A stretch of DNA of 64,000 nt from Caenimonas koreensis DSM 17982 (GCF_009646335.1 NZ_WJBU01000010.1:186001-250000), one strand, 5' to 3'; shown: positions 34,997 through 44,863, numbered from the stretch's first letter. Numbers and translations are program-made. The notes: generated from the letters alone by a model not told the origin.

Positions 34997-35008
34997 CGCC
35001 GCAGGTTA

Positions 35009-36961
35009 TCACTGGCCTTGCGGCCTGCGGCCGAATTCCACCACCCGGTTGGGCGGCAGGTGGAAGTAGTCGGACGAGCGGCTGGAGTTGCGGTGCATCC
35101 ACGCGAAGAGCGCTTGCCGGGCCAGCGTCATGCGCTTGAGGTGGCCTGTGGCAACCGTCTCGCGGGAGACGAAGTAGGTGGTCGTCATCGTCTCCAGCGG
35201 TATGCCGCGCTGGTACGACAGCACCTTCATCATCTCGGGCACGTCGGGCGTTTCCATGAAGCCGTGGCGCAGGGTGACTTGCCAGAAGTCGGCGCCCAGG
35301 TCAGCCACGTCGAATCGGTGCGCTGAATCGACGCGCGGCGAGTCCACGCCGACAACCTGCAGCACGATGTTGCGCTGGTGCATGACCTGGTTATGCTTGA
35401 GGTTGTGCAGCAGCGCATGCGGCACGAACTCAGGTTCGGCCGTGAGGAACACGGCAGTGCCTTTGACGCGATGCGGCGCATCAGCCAGCAGCGACTGCAC
35501 GAATGGACGCATCTCGATGCGGCCTGCCATCGCAAGCTCGTGCACAAGGCTTCGGCCGCGCGCCCAGGTGGTGAACAAGACCAGCACCACTGCCGCGACT
35601 GCCAGCGGCAGCCATCCGCCTTCGGCGATCTTCAGGCTGTTGGCCGCCAGGAACAGCGTGTCGATGCCCAGCAGCACTGCGGCACCCATGATCACGAGCA
35701 CGGCGTTCCAGCGCCACACACGCAGCGCGACGAGGGCCGCAAGCACCGTGGTGGTCACCATCGTCACCGACACGGCAATGCCGTAAGCCGCAGACAAGGC
35801 GCTGGAGTTCTTGAACGACAGCACGAGCGCCACCACGCCAATGGCCAGCAGCCAGTTCACCGCCGGCATGTAGATTTGCCCCATGGCCTGCCCGGAGGTC
35901 TGCACGATGCGAAGGCGCGGCAAGTAGCCCATTCGCATCGCCTGCGCCGTGAGCGAATACGCGCCAGAGATCACCGCCTGCGAAGCAATCACGGTTGCGA
36001 GCGCCGACAGGATGACCATGGGTATCACGCCCCAGGCGGGCACCATGCGAAAGAACGGGTTGTCGATAGCAGTTGGGTCGCTCAGCACCAGCGCGCCCTG
36101 GCCAAAGTAGTTCAGCACCAGCGCTGGCAAGGCCACGAAGAACCACGCCTGCCGGATCGCGCGTGCGCCGAAGTGGCCCATGTCCGCATAGAGCGCTTCA
36201 CCGCCCGTCACGGCAAGAAATACAGAGCCGAGCACTGCGAGCGACTGAGCCGGATGCGACGCGAGGAACTGCGCTGCCCACAGCGGGTTGAGCGCTTGCA
36301 GCACGCGCGGGTCGTCTGCGATGTGTTGCACGCCGAGCCAGGCGAGCGTGGCGAACCACAGCAGCATGATGGGCCCGAACACCTTGCCCACGGCCCCGGT
36401 GCCCAGGCGCTGCGCGGCAAATAGCGCAACCAGAATGACGAGCGTCAGCGGCAGCACGTACGCGTTGAAAAGCGGCGTTGCAACGTTCAGCCCTTCAACG
36501 GCCGACAAAACGGAGATCGCTGGTGTGATCAGGCTGTCGCCATAAAACATGGCTGCACCCGTCAGCCCCATGCCTGCAATGAGCCGCAGCATCCACGGAT
36601 GCGACGCCTGCCCGGCAATGCCCTGGCGTGCGAGCGCCTGCAAGGCCATGATGCCGCCTTCGCCATCGTGATCGGCGCGCAGCACGAACACGATGTACTT
36701 CACCGTGACCACCAGCGTCAGCGCCCAGAAGATCAAGGACAACAAGCCCAGCACAGCATCGGGCGTGAGCGGCACGCCGTGCTCGGGGTTGAGGCATTCG
36801 CGCAGTGCGTAGAGCGGCGACGTGCCGATGTCGCCATAGACAACGCCGAGCGCCGCCAGTGCGATGGCACCTCGCCAGCCGTGGGCCGACGCTTCGTTGT
36901 GGGATGCAGTGAGTATCACGGTGAGTGGGGCGAACCCGAGTGAAGAGGCGCCGATTCTCAT
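35009..36961 (-). CDS. kup: Potassium uptake protein Kup
   Basis: A 650-residue KUP/HAK/KT potassium-proton symporter with twelve helices. The family signature is ALGVVYGDIGTSPLYALRE near the N-terminus, followed by FYGDSLITPAISVLSAVEGL and GGEALYADMGHFG. The soluble C-terminal domain (about residues 480-650) ends with SSDYFHLPPNRVVEFGRRPQ, as in E. coli Kup. It is the first gene of a kup-kdpD-kdpE unit, so the two-component system probably controls this constitutive-type carrier in place of the Kdp ATPase. Confidence 0.95.
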   Translation of the reverse strand: MRIGASSLGFAPLTVILTASHNEASAHGWRGAIALAALGVVYGDIGTSPLYALRECLNPEHGVPLTPDAVLGLLSLIFWALTLVVTVKYIVFVLRADHDGEGGIMALQALARQGIAGQASHPWMLRLIAGMGLTGAAMFYGDSLITPAISVLSAVEGLNVATPLFNAYVLPLTLVILVALFAAQRLGTGAVGKVFGPIMLLWFATLAWLGVQHIADDPRVLQALNPLWAAQFLASHPAQSLAVLGSVFLAVTGGEALYADMGHFGARAIRQAWFFVALPALVLNYFGQGALVLSDPTAIDNPFFRMVPAWGVIPMVILSALATVIASQAVISGAYSLTAQAMRMGYLPRLRIVQTSGQAMGQIYMPAVNWLLAIGVVALVLSFKNSSALSAAYGIAVSVTMVTTTVLAALVALRVWRWNAVLVIMGAAVLLGIDTLFLAANSLKIAEGGWLPLAVAAVVLVLFTTWARGRSLVHELAMAGRIEMRPFVQSLLADAPHRVKGTAVFLTAEPEFVPHALLHNLKHNQVMHQRNIVLQVVGVDSPRVDSAHRFDVADLGADFWQVTLRHGFMETPDVPEMMKVLSYQRGIPLETMTTTYFVSRETVATGHLKRMTLARQALFAWMHRNSSRSSDYFHLPPNRVVEFGRRPQGQ

Positions 36962-37103
36962 GCGGGCACGCCGCAGTTTTTCATTGCGCGCGCCGCCGGG
37001 GCCAAGTCTTTACGCATTTTTTATGGCGCGGCTGGCGAAATAATGTCGGCTGCTCCACGTCGAACCTTCAACAGACAAGATCGGGCCGGCATCGTGCAAG
37101 AAA

Positions 37104-37334
37104 TCCATTCCGCTGCAAGAGGCGCACTTTGCCTACGAGCACACGGGCTCGCCGCAGGAAGTGATCATTGACCGGTTCATGAGCGTGAGCTTCATCGCCG
37201 CCGCATCGCATGCCGATCGCGAAGACATTCGCGCGTCGCTGGCGGAATTGATCGCAACGCATCCGGCGTTGAAAGGAAAGGATCGCGTCAGCTTTCCGTA
37301 TCGCACAGTGGCATATCACTGCGCGCGCATCTGA
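37104..37334 (+). pseudogene. C-terminal remnant of a class I SAM-dependent methyltransferase
   Basis: About 76 codons on the plus strand end at a TGA and read like the last part of a UbiE-like methyltransferase: LQEAHFAYEHTGSPQEVIID, then RFMSVSFIAA, and at the end RVSFPYRTVAYHCARI. No start codon with a ribosome site and no AdoMet-binding core lie upstream. The bases between the kup start (36961) and here carry no gene. So this appears to be what is left after deletion of the first two thirds of the gene. The family call is from recall of the pattern and is moderate. Confidence 0.5.
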
Positions 37335-37376
37335 GCTCATTGCAAGAGCGAGCGCCAAGACCTTCGGTTTGGCAGT

Positions 37377-37404
37377 GGAACGATATGCGGCGCAGGGTCA
37401 CAAA
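37377..37404 (+). promoter_or_regulatory. HrpL-box-like promoter motif
   Basis: GGAACG-N15-TCACAAA, against the hrp-box consensus GGAACC-N15/16-CCACNNA: one mismatch in the first element and one in the second. It ends 33 bases before the ATG of the unrecognised gene at 37438. A second, similar box sits at the same distance before the gene at 44926. Function as an ECF sigma promoter is inferred. Confidence 0.5.
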
Positions 37405-37437
37405 GCCGCGTAGTCCACTTCCATCGAAATGTAGTTA

Positions 37438-38511
37438 ATGCCCCGATTTTTCTCCTGGCCCTGCGGCGCGAACGTGCAGGCACCGCACACGACCGACACC
37501 ACCAATCCTGTTCCTGCCGCATCGGATACCTCGCGCCACGAACGACCTTTGGCGATTGAGCCGCCGGCGCCGCGCTTCTATGCCGAGAATCTGGTGATCC
37601 TGACGCCGGCCGACAAAGGTTGCCTGAGCGTGTCCGCAAGCGTGGGCTACGCACTATTGACTGCCCCGGAAAGCCCGTTCTGGGAGCAGGCCAAGGCAAC
37701 GAATGCAGCGTTAATTTGCCAGTTGGGCGCGCTAAGCCGGGCGATCGAGGCGGCCCGTCAGTCCGGATCGCCAGAGCTGGATGAACTTGAACAGCGTGCA
37801 GCGGGTATTGAGATTGAGATTGACCGGCTGAATGCGGATATCGTGAGTCTTCCACAGCGTGGCCCCGTTGACACGGCGAACGTGGCCCGTGATCGACTGA
37901 TGATCCTCAATGCGATGGCATGGGGAAAAAAAGATAAGGCCCAAACTGCTGCGGAGTATGCAGAGCAGCAGTGGGCGAGGCTGAATGATGTGCGCGCGCA
38001 AGCGCAACCGAACCCACCGTTGGCGCGTGGAGCCGGTATGCAGTGGAGCAGCTATGTCACCAGGCGCAGTGAGCTTGTCGGCGAATTGACTGTAGTTGCC
38101 GACGAGCTGAAAAGGCGGATGGCAGGGGGGCGGCCTTCGGGCAAGCGTGAGTTGCTGTCGATCAGTATTTACTACGACCTGTTCAACGAGCTTGCCGGGG
38201 AAGTGCGCTCGCTCGACGCCGATGTTGCATCTGCGCATGCAGACTACCTCAAGGCTGACTCGGACCGGACGACCGACATAGCGTTAGCGGAGATGGAGTA
38301 CTACCAAACCAAATTCGAATCGTCGCCTCAGGTGCCGACTCCTGGCGCGGTTGCGGCGGTCATACTGTACGTGGAACCCGAGCTTCGCGGGTCGGTAACG
38401 GCCGACGAACAACCCCGTCACGCCGCGTCCGCAACACGCCAGTCCGCAAGCGACTCTGCGGAACTTTCTGACCAAAAGCGGCATTCGAAGCCGGCGCTCA
38501 TCGAAGACTAG
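37438..38511 (+). CDS. Unrecognised protein, candidate type III effector
   Basis: A 357-residue protein with no recognised domain. The first 50 residues are rich in Pro, Ala, Ser and Thr, with no Asp or Glu before residue 20. There is no signal peptide or membrane helix. The middle (about residues 80-290) is mostly charged helix, partly coiled-coil (RAIEAARQSG, ELEQRAAGIEIEIDRLNADI), and the last 60 residues look disordered. The HrpL-like box just upstream and the N-terminal composition suggest a secreted effector. It lies alone between the methyltransferase remnant and fds. No ribosome site is obvious before the ATG. Secretion is inference. Confidence 0.65.
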   Translation: MPRFFSWPCGANVQAPHTTDTTNPVPAASDTSRHERPLAIEPPAPRFYAENLVILTPADKGCLSVSASVGYALLTAPESPFWEQAKATNAALICQLGALSRAIEAARQSGSPELDELEQRAAGIEIEIDRLNADIVSLPQRGPVDTANVARDRLMILNAMAWGKKDKAQTAAEYAEQQWARLNDVRAQAQPNPPLARGAGMQWSSYVTRRSELVGELTVVADELKRRMAGGRPSGKRELLSISIYYDLFNELAGEVRSLDADVASAHADYLKADSDRTTDIALAEMEYYQTKFESSPQVPTPGAVAAVILYVEPELRGSVTADEQPRHAASATRQSASDSAELSDQKRHSKPALIED

Positions 38512-38594
38512 CCGCCGGCTCCCATTCAATTGTTGAATCCCGGCATGTCCTGATTCGATTGGACGGCCGGCGCGCGGCTGTGCACACTGGGGAG

Positions 38595-39185
38595 GTGACT
38601 GATACCACCTCTCTTCCCACCTCCGTTCCGACACCCCGGCAGCATGACGTGGTGCTTGCCACGCCTGATGAACTGCGCGATCGCATCCGCCAGCTTGGCA
38701 AGTCGGCAGCGCAACAGAACGAGCCGCACTTCGTGGCCGTGCGCGAGATCGTCTCGCGCCTGGCCGCGCAAGAGGGCGCGCTGCTGCCCATCCTGCATGA
38801 AGTGCAGCACGCGCTTGGCTTCATTCCCAAGGAAGTCGTGGGCGTGATTGCCGACGGCTTGAACCTCTCGCGCGCCGAAGTGCACGGCGTGATCACCTAC
38901 TACCACCACTTCCGCAGCGAGCCCGCAGGCCGCCACGTGCTGGAGGTGTGCCGTGCCGAGTCGTGCCAGGCCATGGGCAGCGAAGCGATGTGGCAGCACG
39001 CCTGTTACGCACTGGGCCTGCCTGCTGAGGGTGGCACTGCGAGCGGCGGCGGCATCACGCTGCAGCCCGTGTATTGCCTGGGGCTGTGCGCCATGTCGCC
39101 GGCGGCCATGCTCGATGGCAAGCCGCATGCGCGCCTGAGCGTCCAGCGCATCGACGCATTGATCGACAGGGCGGTTGAGGCATGA
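38595..39185 (+). CDS. fdsG: NAD-dependent formate dehydrogenase gamma subunit
   Basis: A 196-residue NuoE-like subunit carrying one [2Fe-2S] cluster. The four Cys ligands are visible as CRAESC and, about 36 residues later, CLGLC. The domain opens with LLPILHEVQHALGFIPKEVV. It passes electrons between FdsA and FdsB in the soluble formate:NAD+ enzyme. The GTG at 38595 is the chosen start. A TTG at 38559 is possible. The stop overlaps the fdsB start (ATGA). First gene of fdsGBACD. Confidence 0.93.
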   Translation: MTDTTSLPTSVPTPRQHDVVLATPDELRDRIRQLGKSAAQQNEPHFVAVREIVSRLAAQEGALLPILHEVQHALGFIPKEVVGVIADGLNLSRAEVHGVITYYHHFRSEPAGRHVLEVCRAESCQAMGSEAMWQHACYALGLPAEGGTASGGGITLQPVYCLGLCAMSPAAMLDGKPHARLSVQRIDALIDRAVEA

Positions 39186-40747
39186 GCGCCGTCCGCATCT
39201 ACGTTCCGCGAGACAGTGCTGCGCTGGCCGTTGGCGCTGAGGAAGTCGCGCAGGCCATCACTGCCGAAGCTGCGTCACGCGGGTTGCAGATTGAACTGAT
39301 CCGCAACGGCTCGCGCGGCATGTTCTGGCTGGAGCCGCTGGTCGAAGTTCAAACGCCGCAGGGCCGCGTGGCCTATGGGCCGGTGCAGCCTGAAGACGTG
39401 GCATCGCTGTTTGACGCTGGCTTGCTGCAAGGCGGCGCGCATGCGCTGGGCCTGGGCGTTACTGACGAGCTTCAGTGGCTGCGCTCGCAAGACAGGCTGA
39501 CGTTTGCGCGCATCGGCGTGACTGATCCGCTGTCGCTGGCTGCTTATGAAGAACACGGCGGGCTGGCCGGTTTGCGCATCGCGCTGTCGTTTGCTGCGGC
39601 TGATGTGGTGCAGCAGGTGCTCGATTCTGGTTTGCGGGGCCGCGGCGGCGCGGCGTTTCCGGCGGGCATCAAGTGGAAGACGGTGGCCGCGGCGCAGGCT
39701 GCGCGCAAGTTCATCGTCTGCAATGCCGACGAAGGCGATTCAGGCACGTTCAGCGATCGCATGGTGATGGAGGGCGATCCGTTCATGCTGATCGAAGGCA
39801 TGGCGATTGCGGGCATCTCGACCGGTGCGACGCATGGCTACATCTACGTGCGCTCTGAATATCCGCATGCGGTGGCCACGCTGCGCGAGGCGGTGACCAT
39901 TGCGCGGGCGGCAGGCGTGCTCGGCGACAACGTGCTGGCCAGCGGCAAGGCATTCGAGCTTGAAGTGCGCATGGCCGCAGGCTCGTATGTGTGCGGCGAG
40001 GAAACGGCGATGCTGGAGAGCATTGAAGGCAAGCGCGGCATCGTGCGTGCCAAGCCGCCGCTGCCTGCGCTGCAAGGGCTCTTTGGCATGCCAACGGTGA
40101 TCAATAACGTGATCACGTTTGCGTCGGTGCCAATCATCCTGGCCAAGGGGCCGGTGTTCTATCGCAACTACGGCGTGGGCCGCTCGCATGGCACGCTGCC
40201 CATCCAGCTGGCGGGCAACGTGAAGCACGGCGGGCTGGTCGAGAAGGCTTTCGGCATCACGCTGCGCCAGCTGATGTTCGACTATGGCGGTGGCACTGCG
40301 AGTGGCCGGCCGGTGAAGGCCGTGCAGGTCGGCGGCCCGCTGGGTGCGTACGTGCCCGAATCGCAGTGGGACATTCCATTCGACTATGAAGCGTATGCGG
40401 CGGTGGGCGCAGTGGTGGGCCACGGCGGCATCGTCATGCATGACGACACGGCAGATATGTCGAAGCTCGCGCGGTATGCGATGGAGTTCTGCGCGATTGA
40501 GTCGTGCGGCAAGTGCACGCCTTGCCGCATCGGGTCCACGCGCGGTGTGGAAGTGATCGACAAAATTCGCACGGTCGACGCGCAAACGCGGCCGCAGCAA
40601 GTCAAGCTCTTGCGTGACCTGTGCGACACGATGGTCAACGGCTCGCTCTGCGCGATGGGCGGCATGACGCCTTACCCGGTGGTCTCCGCGCTCAACCACT
40701 ACCCTGAAGATTTCGGCATCACGGCCACGGGCCGCGAAGCCGCCTGA
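39182..40747 (+). CDS. fdsB: NAD-dependent formate dehydrogenase beta subunit
   Basis: A 521-residue NuoF-like flavoprotein. It has an N-terminal thioredoxin-like [2Fe-2S] domain that looks to have lost most ligands, then the NADH/FMN domain with LRGRGGAAFPAGIKWK and CNADEGDSGTFSDRM. GSYVCGEETAMLESIEGKRG comes next, and the [4Fe-4S] motif CGKCTPCRIGS with a later Cys in LCAMGG closes the set. It is the site of NAD+ reduction. Confidence 0.95.
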   Translation: MSAVRIYVPRDSAALAVGAEEVAQAITAEAASRGLQIELIRNGSRGMFWLEPLVEVQTPQGRVAYGPVQPEDVASLFDAGLLQGGAHALGLGVTDELQWLRSQDRLTFARIGVTDPLSLAAYEEHGGLAGLRIALSFAAADVVQQVLDSGLRGRGGAAFPAGIKWKTVAAAQAARKFIVCNADEGDSGTFSDRMVMEGDPFMLIEGMAIAGISTGATHGYIYVRSEYPHAVATLREAVTIARAAGVLGDNVLASGKAFELEVRMAAGSYVCGEETAMLESIEGKRGIVRAKPPLPALQGLFGMPTVINNVITFASVPIILAKGPVFYRNYGVGRSHGTLPIQLAGNVKHGGLVEKAFGITLRQLMFDYGGGTASGRPVKAVQVGGPLGAYVPESQWDIPFDYEAYAAVGAVVGHGGIVMHDDTADMSKLARYAMEFCAIESCGKCTPCRIGSTRGVEVIDKIRTVDAQTRPQQVKLLRDLCDTMVNGSLCAMGGMTPYPVVSALNHYPEDFGITATGREAA

Positions 40748-40774
40748 AGCATTTCGAAAGAAGAGGAGCACACC

Positions 40775-43675
40775 ATGCTCGAACACCTGAAGGTTTCTGA
40801 CTACGGCACGCCGCGTCGCGAATCCACCGAAGAGGTCACGCTGCAGATCGACGGCGTCGATGTGACGGTGGCCAAAGGCACGTCGATCATGCGGGCCGCG
40901 ATGGACATGGGCGTGAAGGTGCCCAAGCTGTGCGCGACAGACAGCGTCGAGCCCTTCGGCTCCTGCCGCCTGTGCCTGGTGGAGATTGAAGGGCGCAAGG
41001 GCTTCCCCGCTTCATGCACGACACCGGCCGAGCCCGGCATGAAGGTGCGCACGCAAACACCCAAGCTGCAAGAGCTGCGCAAGGGGGTGATGGAGCTGTA
41101 CATCAGCGACCATCCGCTGGACTGCCTCACGTGCAGCGCCAATGGCAATTGCGAGCTGCAGGACATGGCGGGCGTCACGGGCCTGCGCAATGTGCGCTAT
41201 GGCTTCAAGGGCGCGAACCACATCGAAGCGAAGAAAGACGAATCCAATCCGTACTTCACCTATGACCCGTCGAAGTGCATCGTGTGCAGCCGCTGCGTGC
41301 GCGCGTGTGAGGAAACTCAGGGCACGTTTGCGCTGACGATCAGCGGGCGTGGCTTTGAGTCGCGCGTGTCGCCCGGGCAAGACCAGCCGTTCATGGACAG
41401 CGAATGCGTGAGCTGCGGCGCCTGCGTCGAGGCTTGCCCCACGGCGACGCTGCAGGAGAAGACGGTGATCGAGCTCGGCCAGCCCGAGCACAGCGCCATC
41501 ACCACCTGCGCCTACTGCGGCGTGGGCTGCGGCTTCAAGGCCGAGATGAAGGGCAACCAGGTTGTGCGCATGGTGCCGTGGAAAGACGGCAAGGCCAACG
41601 AGGGCCATTCATGCATCAAGGGCCGCTTTGCGTGGGGCTATGCCACGCACAAAGACCGCATCACCAAGCCGATGATCCGCAAGACGATTCACGACGCGTG
41701 GCGCGAAGTGAGCTGGGAAGAAGCGATCAACTACGCGGCCAGCGAGTTCCGGCGCATCCAGGCCAGGCACGGCAAGGACTCGATTGGCGGCATCACGTCG
41801 TCGCGCTGCACCAATGAGGAAACGTACCTGGTGCAGAAGCTGATTCGCGCGGCTTTTGGCAACAACAACGTCGATACCTGCGCGCGCGTGTGCCATTCAC
41901 CCACGGGCTATGGCCTGGGGCAGACGTTTGGCACGTCGGCGGGTACGCAGACGTTCAAGTCGGTGGAAAAGAGCGACGTGATCATGGTGATCGGCGCGAA
42001 CCCGACCGAAGCGCACCCCGTGTTTGCGTCGCGCATGAAGCGGCGCCTGCGCCAGGGCGCGAAGCTGATCGTGATCGATCCGCGGCAGATCGACCTGGTG
42101 AAGTCGCCGCATGTGAGTGCTTCGTATCACCTGCAACTCAAGCCGGGCACGAACGTGGCCGTGATCACTTCGCTCGCGCATGTGATCGTCACGGAAGGCC
42201 TGCTGGCTGACAGCTACATTGCCGAGCGGTGCGACGACAAGTCCGCCCGCGAGTGGAAAGAATTCGTGGCGCGGCCAGAGAACTCACCCGAGGCGATGGA
42301 AGCTGTGACCGGCGTGCCCGCGCACATGGTCCGCAGCGCTGCGCGGCTCTACGCCACGGGCAACGACCAGGGCGTGAAGCCTGCCAAGCCCGTCAACGGC
42401 GCGATCTATTACGGCCTGGGCGTGACCGAGCATGCGCAAGGCTCGACGATGGTCATGGGCATTGCGAATCTGGCCATGGCCACGGGCAACGTGGGTCGTG
42501 AAGGCGTGGGCGTGAATCCGCTGCGCGGGCAGAACAACGTGCAGGGTGCGTGCGACATGGGCTCGTTCCCGCATGAGCTGCCGGGCTACCGCCACATCTC
42601 TGACAGCACGGTGCGCGGCACATTCGAATCCGCCTGGAATGTGGAGCTCAACCCCGAGCCGGGCCTGCGCATTCCCAACATGCTCGACGCAGCGATGTCG
42701 GGCAGCTTCATGGGCCTGTACTGTGAAGGCGAAGACATCGTGCAGTCCGACCCCGACACGCAGCACGTGGGCGCAGCGCTCGCGGCGATGGAATGCGTGG
42801 TGGTGCAGGACATCTTCCTGAATGAGACGGCCAAGTACGCGCACGTGCTGCTGCCGGGCGCATCGTTTCTGGAGAAAGACGGCACCTTCACCAATGCAGA
42901 GCGTCGCATCTCACGCGTTCGCAAAGTCATGCCGCCGCTCGCGGGCTATGCGGATTGGGAAGTGACGCAGATGCTGTCGAATGCGCTGGGCTACCCCATG
43001 AACTACTCGCACCCGCGCGAGATCATGGAAGAGATCGCAGCGCTCACACCCACATTCAAGGGCGTGACGTACGAGAAGATCGACGAGTTTGGCAGCGTGC
43101 AATGGCCGTGCAACGACAGCACCGAGCTGCTGGGCACGCCCATCATGCATATCGACAAGTTCGTGCGTGGCAAGGGCCGCTTCATCATCACGAAGTACGT
43201 GGCGAGCGATGAGAAAGTCACGCAGCGCTTCCCGCTGTTGCTGACCACGGGGCGCATCCTGTCGCAGTACAACGTGGGTGCGCAAACGCGCCGCACCGCC
43301 AACAACCAGTGGCACAGCGAAGACCGGCTGGAGATTCACCCGCATGACGCGCAAGACCGCGGCATCAAGGACGGCGACTGGGTCGGCATTTCGAGCCGCG
43401 CGGGTGATACGGTGCTGCGCGCTGAGGTGACAGAGCGCATCCAGCCGGGCGTGGTGTACACGACGTTCCACTTCCCTGAGTCGGGCGCGAACGTGATCAC
43501 GACCGACAGCTCGGACTGGGCGACCAACTGCCCCGAGTACAAGGTGACCGCGGTGCAGGTGATGCCGGTGGCCAAGCCGTCGAAGTGGCAGCAGGAATAC
43601 TCGCAGTTCAATGCCGAGCAGCTCGCGCACCTGGCAGCGGTGCACGGCGAGGCAGCGGCCATTGTTGGCAAGTGA
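40775..43675 (+). CDS. fdsA: NAD-dependent formate dehydrogenase alpha (catalytic) subunit
   Basis: A 966-residue molybdenum subunit. N-terminal iron-sulfur region: [2Fe-2S] Cys set in FGSCRLCLVEIEGRKG, the His-liganded cluster in HPLDCLTCSANGNCELQ, and two [4Fe-4S] sets in CIVCSRCVRACEE and CVSCGACVEACP. The molybdopterin domain begins with CAYCGVGCGF. The metal ligand is Cys373 in RVCHSPTGYG, not selenocysteine, so this enzyme is independent of the sel genes downstream. It oxidises formate to CO2. AGAGGAG ribosome site. Confidence 0.96.
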   Translation: MLEHLKVSDYGTPRRESTEEVTLQIDGVDVTVAKGTSIMRAAMDMGVKVPKLCATDSVEPFGSCRLCLVEIEGRKGFPASCTTPAEPGMKVRTQTPKLQELRKGVMELYISDHPLDCLTCSANGNCELQDMAGVTGLRNVRYGFKGANHIEAKKDESNPYFTYDPSKCIVCSRCVRACEETQGTFALTISGRGFESRVSPGQDQPFMDSECVSCGACVEACPTATLQEKTVIELGQPEHSAITTCAYCGVGCGFKAEMKGNQVVRMVPWKDGKANEGHSCIKGRFAWGYATHKDRITKPMIRKTIHDAWREVSWEEAINYAASEFRRIQARHGKDSIGGITSSRCTNEETYLVQKLIRAAFGNNNVDTCARVCHSPTGYGLGQTFGTSAGTQTFKSVEKSDVIMVIGANPTEAHPVFASRMKRRLRQGAKLIVIDPRQIDLVKSPHVSASYHLQLKPGTNVAVITSLAHVIVTEGLLADSYIAERCDDKSAREWKEFVARPENSPEAMEAVTGVPAHMVRSAARLYATGNDQGVKPAKPVNGAIYYGLGVTEHAQGSTMVMGIANLAMATGNVGREGVGVNPLRGQNNVQGACDMGSFPHELPGYRHISDSTVRGTFESAWNVELNPEPGLRIPNMLDAAMSGSFMGLYCEGEDIVQSDPDTQHVGAALAAMECVVVQDIFLNETAKYAHVLLPGASFLEKDGTFTNAERRISRVRKVMPPLAGYADWEVTQMLSNALGYPMNYSHPREIMEEIAALTPTFKGVTYEKIDEFGSVQWPCNDSTELLGTPIMHIDKFVRGKGRFIITKYVASDEKVTQRFPLLLTTGRILSQYNVGAQTRRTANNQWHSEDRLEIHPHDAQDRGIKDGDWVGISSRAGDTVLRAEVTERIQPGVVYTTFHFPESGANVITTDSSDWATNCPEYKVTAVQVMPVAKPSKWQQEYSQFNAEQLAHLAAVHGEAAAIVGK

Positions 43676-43706
43676 TTCGGCAAGTGATCCGGTTGACAAT
43701 CGCGCG

Positions 43707-44549
43707 ATGAACCTGTCCGACCCACCCGTGAACCCGCCGCCCGCCATGAGGCATGTGCCGATGGAGCGGCGCGACGCGGCCGGTGCGCAGGCGGCGCAGG
43801 ACTGGGTGGCGATGGAGGTGCCGGTGGCGCTGGAGTTCAACGGCATCTCGCATGCGGTAATGCTCGCTTCACCGGCGGACCTGGAAGACTTCGCTTACGG
43901 CTTCTCGTTGACGGAAGAAATCGTCGATAGCGCCGCCGATATCCGTGATGTGGAGGTCGTGCCAGGCGAGCAGGGCATCACGGTGCGGCTGGAGATTGCT
44001 TCGTCGTGTTTTGCGCGTTTGAAGGAGCGCCGCCGCAGCCTGGCCGGCAGAACAGGATGCGGCCTGTGCGGCACTGAGAGCCTGCCCGATGCAGTGCGTA
44101 CACCGCCGCCGTTGAATTCGCAGGCGTCGTTCAGCCAGGCCGCCGTGTTGCAGGCATTGCAGTCGCTGCGCAGCCGCCAGCCGCTGCACGACGCAACGGG
44201 TGCCACGCATGCCGCGGCATTTGCTGATACGGGCGGTGGCCTGCTCATCGTGCGGGAAGACGTGGGCCGCCACAACGCGCTCGACAAACTGATCGGCGCC
44301 ATGCAGCGCGCGCGGCACGATGCGAACGCGGGCTTCATCGTGGTGACCAGCCGCGCGAGCTACGAGATGGCCGGCAAGGCGGCACGTGCGGGCGCGCCAT
44401 TGCTGGCAGCCGTCTCAGGCGTGACTGGCCTGGCCATCGATGTTGCGCAGCAAGCGGGCCTTTGCCTGATCGGCTTTGCGCGCGGCGACAACCTCAACAT
44501 CTACACGCATGCCGAGCGCGTGCGCAAGGGCGAGCCCCATGGACAGTGA
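43707..44549 (+). CDS. fdsC: Formate dehydrogenase accessory sulfurtransferase FdsC/FdhD
   Basis: A 280-residue FdhD family protein that delivers sulfur to the molybdenum cofactor. The CxxC sulfur-carrying motif is in RTGCGLCGTESL, and the core has REDVGRHNALDKLIG and VTSRASYEM, both typical. It may serve both this enzyme and the selenocysteine enzyme 4 kb downstream, because no second fdhD is seen. Its end overlaps fdsD by 11 bases. Confidence 0.95.
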   Translation: MNLSDPPVNPPPAMRHVPMERRDAAGAQAAQDWVAMEVPVALEFNGISHAVMLASPADLEDFAYGFSLTEEIVDSAADIRDVEVVPGEQGITVRLEIASSCFARLKERRRSLAGRTGCGLCGTESLPDAVRTPPPLNSQASFSQAAVLQALQSLRSRQPLHDATGATHAAAFADTGGGLLIVREDVGRHNALDKLIGAMQRARHDANAGFIVVTSRASYEMAGKAARAGAPLLAAVSGVTGLAIDVAQQAGLCLIGFARGDNLNIYTHAERVRKGEPHGQ

Positions 44550-44772
44550 CAACCTCGTTCGCATGGCCAACCGCATTGGCGACTTTTTCGAGGCGATGCC
44601 TGATCGCGAGGAAGCGCTTGAAGGCATCGCGACGCACCTGAAGAAGTTCTGGGATCCGCGTATGCGCCGGCAGTTCCTGGAGATGGTCGATGCCAATGCC
44701 GGTGCCAATGCGCCTGGCCTGAAAGACATCGTGCGCGTTGCTGTCGAACGGCATCGCGCGCTGCTGGCCTGA
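44539..44772 (+). CDS. fdsD: Formate dehydrogenase delta subunit
   Basis: A 77-residue helical protein: NLVRMANRIGDFFEAMPDRE, then IATHLKKFWDPRMRRQFLE. This pattern is diagnostic of FdsD, a small subunit needed for stable, active FdsABG. It overlaps fdsC by 11 bases and ends the fds operon. Start at ATG 44539. Confidence 0.93.
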   Translation: MDSDNLVRMANRIGDFFEAMPDREEALEGIATHLKKFWDPRMRRQFLEMVDANAGANAPGLKDIVRVAVERHRALLA

Positions 44773-44863
44773 GAGGCTGCACCACAGGTTGTTGATTCCT
44801 GCGCCGCTTGGGCGTGGGGCGCACTACCTTTGATAGTCAAAGGCATAGCCCGCGCAAACCGCC

